64,000 bases of DNA, taken from the NCBI RefSeq assembly GCF_000426185.1, contig NZ_AUEW01000001.1, positions 620,001 to 684,000 of the forward strand, read 5' to 3'. This stretch comes from Cellulomonas sp. URHD0024 (GTDB taxonomy: Bacteria; Actinomycetota; Actinomycetes; Actinomycetales; Cellulomonadaceae). Positions 19,929-28,349 of the stretch are shown one piece after another (the stretch's first letter is position 1; every line of letters starts with the position of its first letter). The position numbers and the translations under genes are program-made. The notes beneath the pieces were generated by a model. That model saw only the letters and a list, made by a program, of their open reading frames with translations. It made no database searches and was not told the DNA's origin.

Positions 19929-20479
19929 TGCGGACGCTGAGCGGGACGGCGACGCCCGTGCACACGTCCCTGCTGACCGGGCTGCCCGCGGCCTTCGTCG
20001 GCAGTGAGCTGACCGTGAACCTGGTCGAGGCCTTCGACGACGTCCTGGCGCCCGTGACCGTGCTGCTCGACGCGCTGGACGCCTACGTCGACCCGCGCTA
20101 CGCGCCCGACGACTTCGCCCGCTGGGTCGTCTCGTGGCTCGCCCCAGGGATCGCTGCCCGGAGATCGGCAGACGACCTGCGCGCGCGCCTGGGGGACGTC
20201 ACCGAGGCGATGCTCGGTCGCGGCACCACCGGCGGGGTCGTCGCGGCCGTGCGAGCGTGCACGGGGCTCACGCCGGAGGTGCGCGACAACGGCGGCGTCT
20301 CGTGGAGCCGACGACCTCACGCGCCGTTGCCCGGCACCTCGCTGCCACGCCTGGAGGTCGACGTGCGGATCGCGGCAGACGAGCCCGATCCGGACGCGCT
20401 GCTCGACCTCGTGCGGTCGGTCGTGGACGACGTCAAGCCCGTGCACGTGCCGGCGACCGTGCGCCGGGTCGGTGACTGA
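19928..20479 (+). CDS. Tail protein I-like baseplate component (Afp12 type)
   Basis: This 183-residue protein has the gpI/Afp12 pattern: VEAFDDVLAPVTVLLDALDAYVDPRYAPDDFARWVVSWL, then RLGDVTEAMLGRGTTGGVVAAVRACTGL. Such proteins sit at the outer baseplate, where fibres would normally attach. No fibre gene follows: the next gene is convergent and overlaps this one's 3' end by 47 nt. It is therefore the last gene of the structural operon. Confidence 0.88.
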   Translation: MRTLSGTATPVHTSLLTGLPAAFVGSELTVNLVEAFDDVLAPVTVLLDALDAYVDPRYAPDDFARWVVSWLAPGIAARRSADDLRARLGDVTEAMLGRGTTGGVVAAVRACTGLTPEVRDNGGVSWSRRPHAPLPGTSLPRLEVDVRIAADEPDPDALLDLVRSVVDDVKPVHVPATVRRVGD

Positions 20480-23324
20480 CCGGCACGTCGAGCTCTGCCA
20501 GCACGTCCGCGTAGTCGCGCCCCGCTGCCGCAGCGGCCGCCGGTTGCCCGTCGGCCTCCAGGGCGTCGACGAGCAGCTGCCACAGCTCGTCGCGGTAACG
20601 GTCGATCACCAGTCCCTGCCGGGCGGCGTCCACAGCGCCCCGGGCGTCGCCGCCCTCCGCGCGCAGCAGGGCCAGCACCTCGCACGACCGCAGTACGGCG
20701 GACCGCAGACCGTCACGCTCGTCAGCCACCCACTCCGCGCCCCCGTCGTCCGGCAGGAGGTCGGCGCGGTACTGCGCGATGCCCTCGGCGAGGGCGCGCT
20801 CGGCCGCGGCGCGGTCACCCCGGGCCCGCGCCGAGTCGCCGCGGTGCAGGGTCTCCTGGAGCCCGCGGGCGTCGTGCCGGTCGCTCGCATCGAGGACCAG
20901 TGCGTACCCGGCGCCGACACGCCGGACGTACGACGCCGACACCGGCGCGCCGGGCCGGTCGAGGATCCGACGCAGCGCGCTCACCGCCACCTGAAGGCTG
21001 TGCTGCGCCCGCTCGACGTCCTTGTCGGGCCAGAACCACTCGACGAGCCGGTCGCGATGGACCGCCGCGGGCGCATGCACGCACAGCGCCCGAAGGACCG
21101 CCCGGTGCTGCGGGCGCAGCGCACCGAGGTCGGTCGGCACACCGTCCCGCAGCACGAGGAACTCGCCGAGGCACCGCACCTCGAGCCGGGGCACGGTCCT
21201 CTCGGGCACCGGACCGGCTGCGGCGTCGCGGGCCCGCAGCGCCAGCGTCAGCCAGCGGGCACCGTCGCACGAGGCGGCGAGCCGCAGCGCCCAGGTGCGG
21301 TCGAGGGTGGACCCGGTGGCCGCGACCGCCGCGGCGTGCGCGAGCGGCCCGACCTGGGCGGCGTCGCGGACGACGGTCTCGAACGAGTCGACGGGTGTCC
21401 GAACCCACGCGTCGAGCACGTCGCACCAGGTCAGCAGGGCGGGTGCCGCGAGCTCCGCCACGTCGGCACGGAGAGCCGACACGTCGGACGGGCGCAGGCG
21501 ACCGCCGGCGAGACGACCCATCGCCTCGAACAGGGCGAGCAGCGCGGCCCCCCACCGGTCGCCGCCCGCCCGCGCCGCCGACCGCAGGTGCGCGAGCGCC
21601 GCACCGTCCGACCCCGGCCTGCACGCGAGCTCCAGGCCGTCCACGAGCCGTTCGAGAGCCGGTGCGCCCGAGCTCTTCGCTGCTGCACCCGCCCGCTCCC
21701 GGGCCTCGGCCGCCTCGGCACGCAGCGCCCACGACAGGCTCACCGCCTCACCGAGCAGGGCGAGCGCCTCGAGGGTCGGACCGTCTCCGACGTTCTGGGC
21801 CACCCGCGCGAACCCACGTGTGGCCGCCGCCAGGTCGCCCGCCACGAGGTCGGCGACCGCCCCGGCCAGCTCACGTCGGGGGTCCGGCGAGGCGTCGCGT
21901 CGCAACCGGTCCGGCCGACGACGCGGCACGACGAACGCGTCGCGCGCGCGCGCCACCCAGTCGTCGACGACGCCCAGCGGAGGGTTCAGCCAGGTCTGCA
22001 CCATGCGCAGCTCACGGTCGACCGCCGCACTGTCCGTGCCCGTCCACGGGCGGCTCGCGGCGCGGCGGTACGCCTCGACCGCGCCGTCGAGATCTCCTTC
22101 GACGACGAGCCGCCGGGCCAGGGCGAGGGCCACCCACGGGTCGGTGTCGCGGATCACCGACGGGAGCATGTCGATCCAGGCACCCGGGCGGTCCGCGAGG
22201 TCACCGCCCGCCACGGCGAGGATCCGACGGGCCGTCTCCCAGTCCTGCGCGCGGCAGGAGGCCCGCAGGGAGTCGTCGAACTCCGCCGCCTCGAACGCGA
22301 GCTGGGACGCCCGGACGTGCAGGGCGCGCGCGCGGGTACCGCCCTGGACGTCGGCGAGGACGCCCAGCAGGTGCGAGCGCATCACGTCGTGGCACGTGTA
22401 CGTCAGGCCGTCCACGTCGACCGCTTCGGTGAGCAGCCCGAGCCGGTGCGCAGCCGCGAGGTGCGCCCCGCCGTCCTGTGCACCCAGCAGCGCATCGCAC
22501 CGGGCACCGGTGAGCCGGCTGAGCACCGACGTGTCCCGCAGGAACTCCCGCAGGTCCGCCGGGATCTCGTCCAGCACGTGCCGCGCCAGGTAGTCGCCGG
22601 ACAGCGGTCCGCTGCCCGCCCCCAGCACGCGAGCGCGCACCGACGGCGGTCGTCCCCGCGTGGCCAGGTGGAACAGCTCGAGCCCCGCCGCCCAGCCTCC
22701 GGTGCGGCTGGCGAGGTGCGCCGCCTCGGGCGCCGGCATCCGCATGCCGTGACACTGCCGGAACAGCTCCTCGACCTCCCAGGCGCGGAACCGCAGGTCG
22801 TCCTCGAGCACGACGTCCACGCTGCCAGCGAGCCGCCGGGCGAGCACCACGGCCGGCGTTGTCCGCGACCCCACGAGGACACGCACGGTGTCGGGCTGGT
22901 GCTGGAGGAGGTGCGTCACCAAGGGCGCTGCCGGCGAACCGTCGAGCGACTGCAGCTCGTCGAGGACGAGAAGGCCCGGACCCGCCACCGCCTCGAGCGC
23001 GTCGAGCGCCTCGTCGATCTCTCGCCAGGGCGGCCCGCCGGCCACCCCCAGGGGTGCGCAGGCAAGACGAAGATGAGCGAGGAACACGTGGACCGACCCG
23101 AGAGCCGGGTCGAGGGTGAGCCACGCCGCCGGCCGGTTGGCACGGGCGGCCGCATGGGTCAGGAGCGTCGTCTTGCCGCAGCCTGCCGGAGCCGCCACCA
23201 GGACGAGGCCGGGAGCCCGCGGGCCGAGCAACCGCACGGTCAGGCGGTCGCGGTGCAGGCCCCGGGCAACTGGCGTGGTGGTCCTGCTCCGAAGGACGGT
23301 GACGACGTCGTCACGAGCGGACAC
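20433..23324 (-). CDS. Large ATP-dependent regulator with BTAD domain
   Basis: This ~963-residue regulator joins an N-terminal MalT-type NTPase to a C-terminal winged-helix plus BTAD module. Walker A is APAGCGKT (~45-52), Walker B LLVLDEL (~118-124), with the sensor-like LVGSRTTP after it. Residues ~400-690 are TPR-like helical repeats. The winged helix (LEVRCLGEFLVLRDG, then RAVLRALCVHAP) is followed by the BTAD region (ELWQLLVDALEADG). Regulators of this build often sit inside actinobacterial eCIS loci. GTG 23324 is chosen as the start because translation upstream of it is basic and low quality and overlaps the divergent promoter. Its 3' end overlaps the tail protein I gene. Control of the injection locus is inferred. 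Confidence 0.88.
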   Translation of the reverse strand: MSARDDVVTVLRSRTTTPVARGLHRDRLTVRLLGPRAPGLVLVAAPAGCGKTTLLTHAAARANRPAAWLTLDPALGSVHVFLAHLRLACAPLGVAGGPPWREIDEALDALEAVAGPGLLVLDELQSLDGSPAAPLVTHLLQHQPDTVRVLVGSRTTPAVVLARRLAGSVDVVLEDDLRFRAWEVEELFRQCHGMRMPAPEAAHLASRTGGWAAGLELFHLATRGRPPSVRARVLGAGSGPLSGDYLARHVLDEIPADLREFLRDTSVLSRLTGARCDALLGAQDGGAHLAAAHRLGLLTEAVDVDGLTYTCHDVMRSHLLGVLADVQGGTRARALHVRASQLAFEAAEFDDSLRASCRAQDWETARRILAVAGGDLADRPGAWIDMLPSVIRDTDPWVALALARRLVVEGDLDGAVEAYRRAASRPWTGTDSAAVDRELRMVQTWLNPPLGVVDDWVARARDAFVVPRRRPDRLRRDASPDPRRELAGAVADLVAGDLAAATRGFARVAQNVGDGPTLEALALLGEAVSLSWALRAEAAEARERAGAAAKSSGAPALERLVDGLELACRPGSDGAALAHLRSAARAGGDRWGAALLALFEAMGRLAGGRLRPSDVSALRADVAELAAPALLTWCDVLDAWVRTPVDSFETVVRDAAQVGPLAHAAAVAATGSTLDRTWALRLAASCDGARWLTLALRARDAAAGPVPERTVPRLEVRCLGEFLVLRDGVPTDLGALRPQHRAVLRALCVHAPAAVHRDRLVEWFWPDKDVERAQHSLQVAVSALRRILDRPGAPVSASYVRRVGAGYALVLDASDRHDARGLQETLHRGDSARARGDRAAAERALAEGIAQYRADLLPDDGGAEWVADERDGLRSAVLRSCEVLALLRAEGGDARGAVDAARQGLVIDRYRDELWQLLVDALEADGQPAAAAAAGRDYADVLAELDVPVSHRPGARSPARARA

Positions 23325-23361
23325 GCCGCTCTGCCCCTGCCATGTGAATCGTCCCCCTTGC

Positions 23362-23413
23362 TTCACACCCCCGCGTACGCTGACCCTAGCCTTTCGGACC
23401 ATTCGCCCGAAAG
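23362..23413 (+). promoter_or_regulatory. Promoter with overlapping palindrome CTTTCGG-N9-CCGAAAG
   Basis: TTCACA (23362-23367) and TAGCCT (23387-23392) could form a -35/-10 pair with a 19-nt spacer for the accessory operon at 23457. Perfect 7-base inverted arms (23391-23397 and 23407-23413) overlap the -10 box and the expected start of transcription, where a bound repressor would block RNA polymerase. The gap also serves the divergent BTAD regulator. Confidence 0.45.
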
Positions 23414-23456
23414 AGTGCATCGCGGGACAGCGCCAGACGGGCAGGCGGGCACGTCG

Positions 23457-24293
23457 TTGAACGATGGGGATGGCACGCAGGAGCGTGACGACGACGACCT
23501 CGCGTCGTTGCTCGCACCGCCGGACGTGCCGTTGCGCCCGGGCCGTCCACCACGGCCCGACGAGCGGACGTCGACCGTGCCGTCGACCGTCCCGGCTCCG
23601 GATGTCCCGGCCACGGATGCCGCGCCGGTCACTGCCTCCGACGACACGTCTCGCGTCGCCGACGACACGCGTCGCGTCGCCGACGAGCCCGTCCGGACCG
23701 TGGTCCCGCGGACGTCGAGACGACCCGCGCCCCCTGCCCGCACGACCTCGGACCGCGGGCCGGCACAGAGCCGCACGCGCCTGCTCGCCTCGCCGGCGGC
23801 AGAGCCTGTCGCACCGCTCGTCCTCGGGCGCCGGTTCCAGCCCGTCGCCGGCGGATCGCTGCCCCGCCCCTCGGAGGGCGACGGGGCCGTCGCGCACGTG
23901 CTTGCTCCGCCCGGCGCCTGGGTGCACGCGATCCTCGCGGGTCGCGTGCGGCGCGCCCCGGCGCAGATCGCGTCCGGCGCGCTCGAGCTGCACGGCGACG
24001 ACGGCACGGTGCTCGTGGTGACGGGGCCGGCGCAGGTCGCCTGGACCGTCGACGACGACCAGCGCGTCGGTGCCGGCCACGTTCTCGGCGTCGTGGTCGG
24101 GGCGGCCGGCGACCCGCCCGTCGATCCGCTGACGATCCTGGCGTTCGACGCGCAGGGGCAGCAGGTCGACGCCGTCGCGTTGCTCGTCGGCCTGCCCGAC
24201 CCGGGCGAGCTGGACCTGCACGGCGACGACGGCACGACCGGCGTCGACCCCTACGACCTCGACCTCGAGCTGGCGGGCGGGGGTGTCCCGTGA
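23457..24293 (+). CDS. Unknown eCIS-locus protein with degenerate M23/lipoyl-like fold
   Basis: I do not recognise this 278-residue protein. Residues ~1-125 are acidic, then Pro/Thr/Arg-rich and likely disordered, with a repeated SRVADDTRRVADE stretch. Residues ~125-245 (VLAPPGAWVHAILAGRVRRAP, ALELHGDDGTVLVVTG, then VGAGHVLGVV) follow the strand pattern of the lipoyl or M23-peptidase barrel, but the zinc ligands of M23 enzymes are missing. It could be a non-catalytic binding domain. The start is uncertain: TTG 23457 has a weak purine-rich site, GTG 23415 is in frame but overlaps the palindrome. Its stop overlaps the next start (GTGA), so the two form a unit. Confidence 0.6.
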   Translation: MNDGDGTQERDDDDLASLLAPPDVPLRPGRPPRPDERTSTVPSTVPAPDVPATDAAPVTASDDTSRVADDTRRVADEPVRTVVPRTSRRPAPPARTTSDRGPAQSRTRLLASPAAEPVAPLVLGRRFQPVAGGSLPRPSEGDGAVAHVLAPPGAWVHAILAGRVRRAPAQIASGALELHGDDGTVLVVTGPAQVAWTVDDDQRVGAGHVLGVVVGAAGDPPVDPLTILAFDAQGQQVDAVALLVGLPDPGELDLHGDDGTTGVDPYDLDLELAGGGVP

Positions 24294-25849
24294 TCGAGTG
24301 CCCCCGCTGCCACCACCAGAACGCGGACGGTGCTGTCCTGTGCGTCACCTGCCGCACCTACCTCGGGTGGTCTGCCTCGGCTCCCGTCGACGCCGCGACC
24401 AAGACGCCGACCACGGCCCCGACCGCACCCACCCCCGCACCGCCAACCCCACCCACCCCCGCACCGCCAACCCCATCCACCCCCGCACCGCCGCACCCAC
24501 CGACCCCACCCACCCCAGCGTCCCCGCACCCACCCACCCCGGCCGCCGTGCCCGGCGCGCCAGCCGGCAACCGGTTCACCATCGGCCCGCCGACCTCCGT
24601 CGCCGGCGTGCCGTCCCACGGACCGTCGACGCCGACGGTCGTTCCCCCGACCCCGGCGTCGCACTCGATCCGTCCGGTGCCCGTCGTCCTGGAACCGGGT
24701 CCGGCAGCACCGCGGACGGCACCGCGGCCGGCGCCGGAACGGACGATCGGCGTGCGCGTCGAGGCAGGCGCAGCCCGGCTCGCTCCCCGGGCACCGGACG
24801 ACGAGTCGGCGCAGGGCGGTCCAGGGCAACGTCCGGGCCCGTTCGACGCGATCCAGCCCGACGACGTCGACCAGTACGCCGGAGCCGACGGTCCGACCGG
24901 CGGCATGAGCGCCTCCGGCGACGGCGAACCACAACTGGGCGACGCGATCCGGTGCCCGGTCTGTCGTCGCGCGCTGCCCTCGTCGCGCCGGTTCTGCCGG
25001 TGCGGCGCCACGCTCGTCCGCCCGGTCGTGGTCGAGGAGGAGGTCGAACGCGCGCGGTTGCCCTGGTATCGGCGGCTCGACGACCGCATCCGCCGCAACC
25101 AGGCGTTCTGGCGGCGGATGCGCTCGGCGAACGCGGGAATCCGCGCACACTACGACCGGGTCCGCTCCGTGCGGGTCTACGCGGCACAGCTGACCGCGAT
25201 GCTCGCTGCGGTCGGCATCACGGGGGTCGTGCTGCTGCCGTCGGCCGCCGCCGTCCGGGAGCAGGCGGTCGCGCAGGCGACGTCGCTCGACCCGCGTGGC
25301 TACACGGTCCTGCAGGCGACCGCGTCGACCGTTCCTGCGCAAGCCGCCGACCCGCAGTACGCACCCGCGTTCGCGGTGGACGGCAAGACGGCGACCGCCT
25401 GGGGCGGCACCTGGACGCAGCCGACGACCTCGGGCGGAGCCTGCGGGCAGGCGGGTGGGACCGCGACGCTCGTCCTGACGCTCCCCGCGCCCACCGACGT
25501 CGACCGCATCTCCATCCTCGGTGGCATGCCGGCGACCAGCCCCGACCGTGACCTCCAGGACAAGCCCGGTGTGGTGGACATCGTCTGGGGTGACCGACCC
25601 GACCAGTGCACGGAGGTCACGATGGTCGACTCGTCGGCACCGCAGCCGTTCACCCTGGACGCCAAGGACGTCACCAAGGTCGCCGTGGTGATCGTCGGGA
25701 CGATCGCGCCGCAGAACCCGTCGCCGACACGCGTCGTCGCTGTGTCCGAGGTCCAGCTCCAGCGGCGCGGCCTCGTCGCCGTCGTGCCCGCGGTCCCGGT
25801 ACCCAGCTCCCTGCCGAGCACGATCCCGACGGCGGTGCCGACGGGCTGA
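24290..25849 (+). CDS. Zinc-ribbon / transmembrane / discoidin-like protein, candidate membrane adaptor
   Basis: This 519-residue protein starts with a zinc ribbon (C4, C7, C18, C21). A Pro/Thr-rich linker (~40-85) and a second ribbon (C222, C225, C236, C238) follow. A basic stretch precedes one membrane helix at ~297-320, then comes an outer domain of ~170 residues with discoidin/F5-8C features (FAVDGKTATAWGGTW, then RISILGG and VVAVSEVQLQR). Charge bias places the ribbons in the cytoplasm and the discoidin-like part outside. The layout resembles the membrane protein CisA reported to recruit the cytoplasmic contractile particle in Streptomyces. That equivalence is inference from layout and location. 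It is translationally coupled to the preceding gene. Confidence 0.8.
   Translation: MIECPRCHHQNADGAVLCVTCRTYLGWSASAPVDAATKTPTTAPTAPTPAPPTPPTPAPPTPSTPAPPHPPTPPTPASPHPPTPAAVPGAPAGNRFTIGPPTSVAGVPSHGPSTPTVVPPTPASHSIRPVPVVLEPGPAAPRTAPRPAPERTIGVRVEAGAARLAPRAPDDESAQGGPGQRPGPFDAIQPDDVDQYAGADGPTGGMSASGDGEPQLGDAIRCPVCRRALPSSRRFCRCGATLVRPVVVEEEVERARLPWYRRLDDRIRRNQAFWRRMRSANAGIRAHYDRVRSVRVYAAQLTAMLAAVGITGVVLLPSAAAVREQAVAQATSLDPRGYTVLQATASTVPAQAADPQYAPAFAVDGKTATAWGGTWTQPTTSGGACGQAGGTATLVLTLPAPTDVDRISILGGMPATSPDRDLQDKPGVVDIVWGDRPDQCTEVTMVDSSAPQPFTLDAKDVTKVAVVIVGTIAPQNPSPTRVVAVSEVQLQRRGLVAVVPAVPVPSSLPSTIPTAVPTG
24429..24504 (+). repeat. 24-bp tandem repeat, about three copies
   Basis: Three near-identical 24-nt units, each including acccccgcaccgcc, encode a Pro/Thr/Ala repeat in the cytoplasmic linker of the zinc-ribbon protein. 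Whole-unit gain or loss would change linker length without breaking the frame. Confidence 0.7.
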
Positions 25850-25893
25850 GCCTGTCGCAGGGTGCGCATCGGGTCGGGCCGTCGAGGCCGCGC

Positions 25894-25899
25894 TATAGG
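25894..25899 (+). promoter_or_regulatory. -10 box TATAGG of a leaderless transcript
   Basis: TATAGG ends 8 nt before GTG 25908, so transcription should start at or next to the tetR start codon. Confidence 0.55.
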
Positions 25900-25907
25900 G
25901 TGCGTAC

Positions 25908-26468
25908 GTGCCCTCCCCCAACCGGAACCGCGGGCCGAGCGCCGCCGAAGAGAACCGCAACGCCCTCGTCGACGCCGCCCGACGGGTCCTCGCCGAGTCG
26001 GGCTCGGCGGCACCGTTCAGCTCCATCGCCCGGGAGGCCGGCGTCGGCCAGGGCAGCCTCTACCGACACTTCCCCAACCGGGCAGAGCTCACGCTCGTGG
26101 TGTTCGAGGAGAACCTCGCGCAGCTGGGCGAGCTGGCGGGCGAACGGACGACGTCGCTCGCCGACTTCGTGCGCGCGGTCGTGCGGCAGGCTATCGACTC
26201 CGTCGGGTTCGGCGAGGTGGCCGGCGGGCTGGTCGACGACGACGCGCTGCGCCCGTTCGAGAGCCGTTTCCGTGCCATGGCAGCGACGGTGCTCGCGCGC
26301 CACACGGACCAGGGGGCGACGCCGATCCTCTCGGTCGACGACTTCCTGCTCGCGATCCGCGTGGTGACGAGCGTGCTGTCGATGACGAGGGTCGACGATC
26401 GCGTGCGCATCGCCGACGAGGTCCTGCGGCTGCTCGCCCCGACGATCGGCCCGGTCCGCGTCGCCTGA
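25908..26468 (+). CDS. TetR-family transcriptional regulator
   Basis: This 186-residue TetR-type repressor has an N-terminal helix-turn-helix at ~20-65 (RNALVDAARRVLAESG, then FSSIAREAGVGQGSLYRHFPNRAELTLVVFEEN). The C-terminal ligand domain is helical and not recognisable to a specific ligand. The GTG start is leaderless. A 20-bp palindrome with 7-base arms lies 52 nt after its stop and upstream of the membrane-protein gene at 26655, a likely target site. It follows the injection locus but has its own promoter. Confidence 0.9.
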   Translation: MPSPNRNRGPSAAEENRNALVDAARRVLAESGSAAPFSSIAREAGVGQGSLYRHFPNRAELTLVVFEENLAQLGELAGERTTSLADFVRAVVRQAIDSVGFGEVAGGLVDDDALRPFESRFRAMAATVLARHTDQGATPILSVDDFLLAIRVVTSVLSMTRVDDRVRIADEVLRLLAPTIGPVRVA

Positions 26469-26520
26469 CGTCCGACATGCGTCCGGCGGGTGCCAGGACC
26501 CGTCCTGCGTCGGGATCACG

Positions 26521-26540
26521 TCGTTGCCTCTGTGCAACGA
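26521..26540. promoter_or_regulatory. Candidate TetR operator TCGTTGC-N6-GCAACGA
   Basis: Perfect 7-base inverted arms (26521-26527 and 26534-26540) lie in the 186-nt gap between tetR and the membrane gene. Size and symmetry fit a TetR-type operator; binding is inferred. Confidence 0.45.
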
Positions 26541-26654
26541 GAAGCCGTTCGTGCACGGTTGGTGCAGCCGGCCCCGCCCGAAGCGAGCGGATCCCCGTGT
26601 ACCGGGCCGAGTCAACCGCCCCGGTCGGTGCAGTCTGAGCGAGAGCAGGGCTCC

Positions 26655-27320
26655 ATGAGCATCCCGAGCAGTGCCGTCACCGCCCAGCGTTGGCGAAGCA
26701 GGCGGTCCGCAGCGGTCGGCGGCATCGTGTTCGCCGTCCTGCTCATCACGGTGCTCGTGCTCATGCGCGTCGCGGTGGTCGACGAGACGCTCCAGGACCT
26801 CGTCGCCCACCCTCGACGGCAGGCCCTGATGCGGACAGCGCTGCAGCTCGTGCCGTTCGCGGGGATCGCGTTCCTCTGGTTCATCGGTGTGGTCCGTGAC
26901 CAGCTCGGCGACACGGAGGACCGGCTGTTCTCGTCGGTGTTCCTGGGCAGCGGCCTGCTGTTCCTGGCCATGATGTTCCTCGGTGCCGTGCTGGCCACGA
27001 GCCTCCTGCGGATGGTGCCGGGCCCCGACCTCGGCCCGGGCACCTGGGAGTTCGGGCGGCAGTCGACCGTCACGCTCGTCACCGTGTACGCGATGCGCAT
27101 GGCGGCGGTGTTCACCGCGACCGTCAGCACCGTCGTGCTCAGGACCGCCGCGGTGCATCGCAACCTCGCGTACGTCGGGTACAGCGCCGCCCTCGTCCTC
27201 CTGCTCGCGGGTGGCCGGTACCGCTGGGTCGAGCTGCTCTTCCCGGCCTGGGTGCTCGTCCTGAGCGTCGCGATCCTGATGACGCCAGAGCGTCCGCGCG
27301 CCGACACCCGCCCCGGGTGA
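26655..27320 (+). CDS. Integral membrane protein, unknown function
   Basis: This 221-residue protein has five or six hydrophobic helices at ~19-40, ~60-80, ~95-118, ~135-160 and ~165-205, with a short basic N-terminus. Conserved-looking loops include RDQLGDTEDRLFSSVFLGSG and AMRMAAVFTATVST. I do not recognise a family. ATG 26655 is preceded by gcaggg; the frame is open further upstream to 26490, but that stretch has non-coding composition and holds the candidate TetR site. The position suggests control by the TetR regulator. Confidence 0.75.
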   Translation: MSIPSSAVTAQRWRSRRSAAVGGIVFAVLLITVLVLMRVAVVDETLQDLVAHPRRQALMRTALQLVPFAGIAFLWFIGVVRDQLGDTEDRLFSSVFLGSGLLFLAMMFLGAVLATSLLRMVPGPDLGPGTWEFGRQSTVTLVTVYAMRMAAVFTATVSTVVLRTAAVHRNLAYVGYSAALVLLLAGGRYRWVELLFPAWVLVLSVAILMTPERPRADTRPG

Positions 27321-27376
27321 TCCGCGCAAACCCGCATGCGCTGGCCCGCCGTCCGAAGAGGATGAGGACAGACCCG

Positions 27377-27382
27377 TATATT
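27377..27382 (+). promoter_or_regulatory. -10 box TATATT of a leaderless transcript
   Basis: TATATT ends 7 nt before ATG 27390. It is one of the most AT-rich hexamers in this region and implies a leaderless mRNA. Confidence 0.6.
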
Positions 27383-27389
27383 TCGGGCC

Positions 27390-28214
27390 ATGAACATCGT
27401 CGTGGGCGCGGTCATCGTCATCGTCGTCACTGCGCTCACCTGCACCGCGATGCTCTTCGTCCGTCGACGGGCGCCCGACGGGAGCTTCTTCGCCGACGGT
27501 GACCGCGCGTCCGGCGTGTTCGGCGTCCTGGCCACCGGCTTCTCGGTGCTCCTCGGCTTCATCATCTTCTTGGCGTTCGACTCCTACGACCAGGCGCGCT
27601 CGGGCGCCGAGGCTGAGTCGACGATCGTCGCCCAGCAGCTGGAGACGGCCCAGTTCTTCCCGACGGACACCTCGAAGCGGCTCAGCGGCGAGCTCGTCTG
27701 CTACGCCCGGTCCGTGGTCGGGACGGAGTGGCCGGCGATGGCCGACGGCTCGCTGGGCGAGGCCGTGAACCCGTGGGGCGTGCGGATGTTCCACACCCTG
27801 CAGGACTTCACCCCCGGCAGCGACACGGAGCAGTCCGCGTACGACCGGTGGATGGACCAGACGGCATCTCGCGAGCAGTCCCGCGTCGACCGGGTGCACG
27901 GCGCCGAGGGTCTGATCCCGTTCCCGCTCTGGCTCGTGCTCTACGTCATCTCCGGCGTCATCTTCGCCTACATGCTGTTCTTCGCCGACCGCGCGGAGAT
28001 GGCGAAGACCCAGGTGATGCTCATGGGCAGCGTCACGGTCGTGATCACCCTGCTCCTTCTGCTGCTCACGTTCTTCGACCACCCGCACGGCGGGGGCCTC
28101 GGGAAGCTCGAGCCGACGGCGATGCAGCGCAACCTGCGGATCATGAACCAGGAGCTGTCCTCCATCGGGCTCGACCTGGCGCTCCCCTGCGACGCCGCCG
28201 GACGTCCCGCCTGA
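27390..28214 (+). CDS. DUF4239 (bestrophin-like) membrane protein
   Basis: This 274-residue protein has an N-terminal helix (residues 3-23), a second helix pair near 45-65 (FGVLATGFSVLLGFIIFLAF) and two C-terminal helices at ~175-197 and ~208-228. Between them is a soluble segment with SYDQARSGAEAESTIVAQQLETAQFF, the region conserved in DUF4239. These proteins are distant relatives of bestrophin anion channels, but their activity is not established. It is transcribed from its own leaderless promoter. Confidence 0.8.
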   Translation: MNIVVGAVIVIVVTALTCTAMLFVRRRAPDGSFFADGDRASGVFGVLATGFSVLLGFIIFLAFDSYDQARSGAEAESTIVAQQLETAQFFPTDTSKRLSGELVCYARSVVGTEWPAMADGSLGEAVNPWGVRMFHTLQDFTPGSDTEQSAYDRWMDQTASREQSRVDRVHGAEGLIPFPLWLVLYVISGVIFAYMLFFADRAEMAKTQVMLMGSVTVVITLLLLLLTFFDHPHGGGLGKLEPTAMQRNLRIMNQELSSIGLDLALPCDAAGRPA

Positions 28215-28349
28215 GCGACACCCCGAGGCACACCCTCTGACGTGCGCCGATGGACCTAGTATCGAGGCGCGGGTGCCCGATGTGTCGGGTTCCCGCCCGC
28301 AACGGCCGGACGCCAGACACGCATCTGCCCGCACCTGGAGGCTCTCAAC

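Noticed and set aside
20472..23456. Long plus-strand open frame opposite the BTAD regulator
   Set aside because: Composition is that of an antisense frame; only its last part, from about 23457, reads as a real protein and is kept as a separate gene.
25893..28334. 813-codon minus-strand frame across tetR and two membrane genes
   Set aside because: It spans three recognisable plus-strand genes and their gaps; its Arg/Glu/Asp/His-rich composition is typical of an antisense frame.
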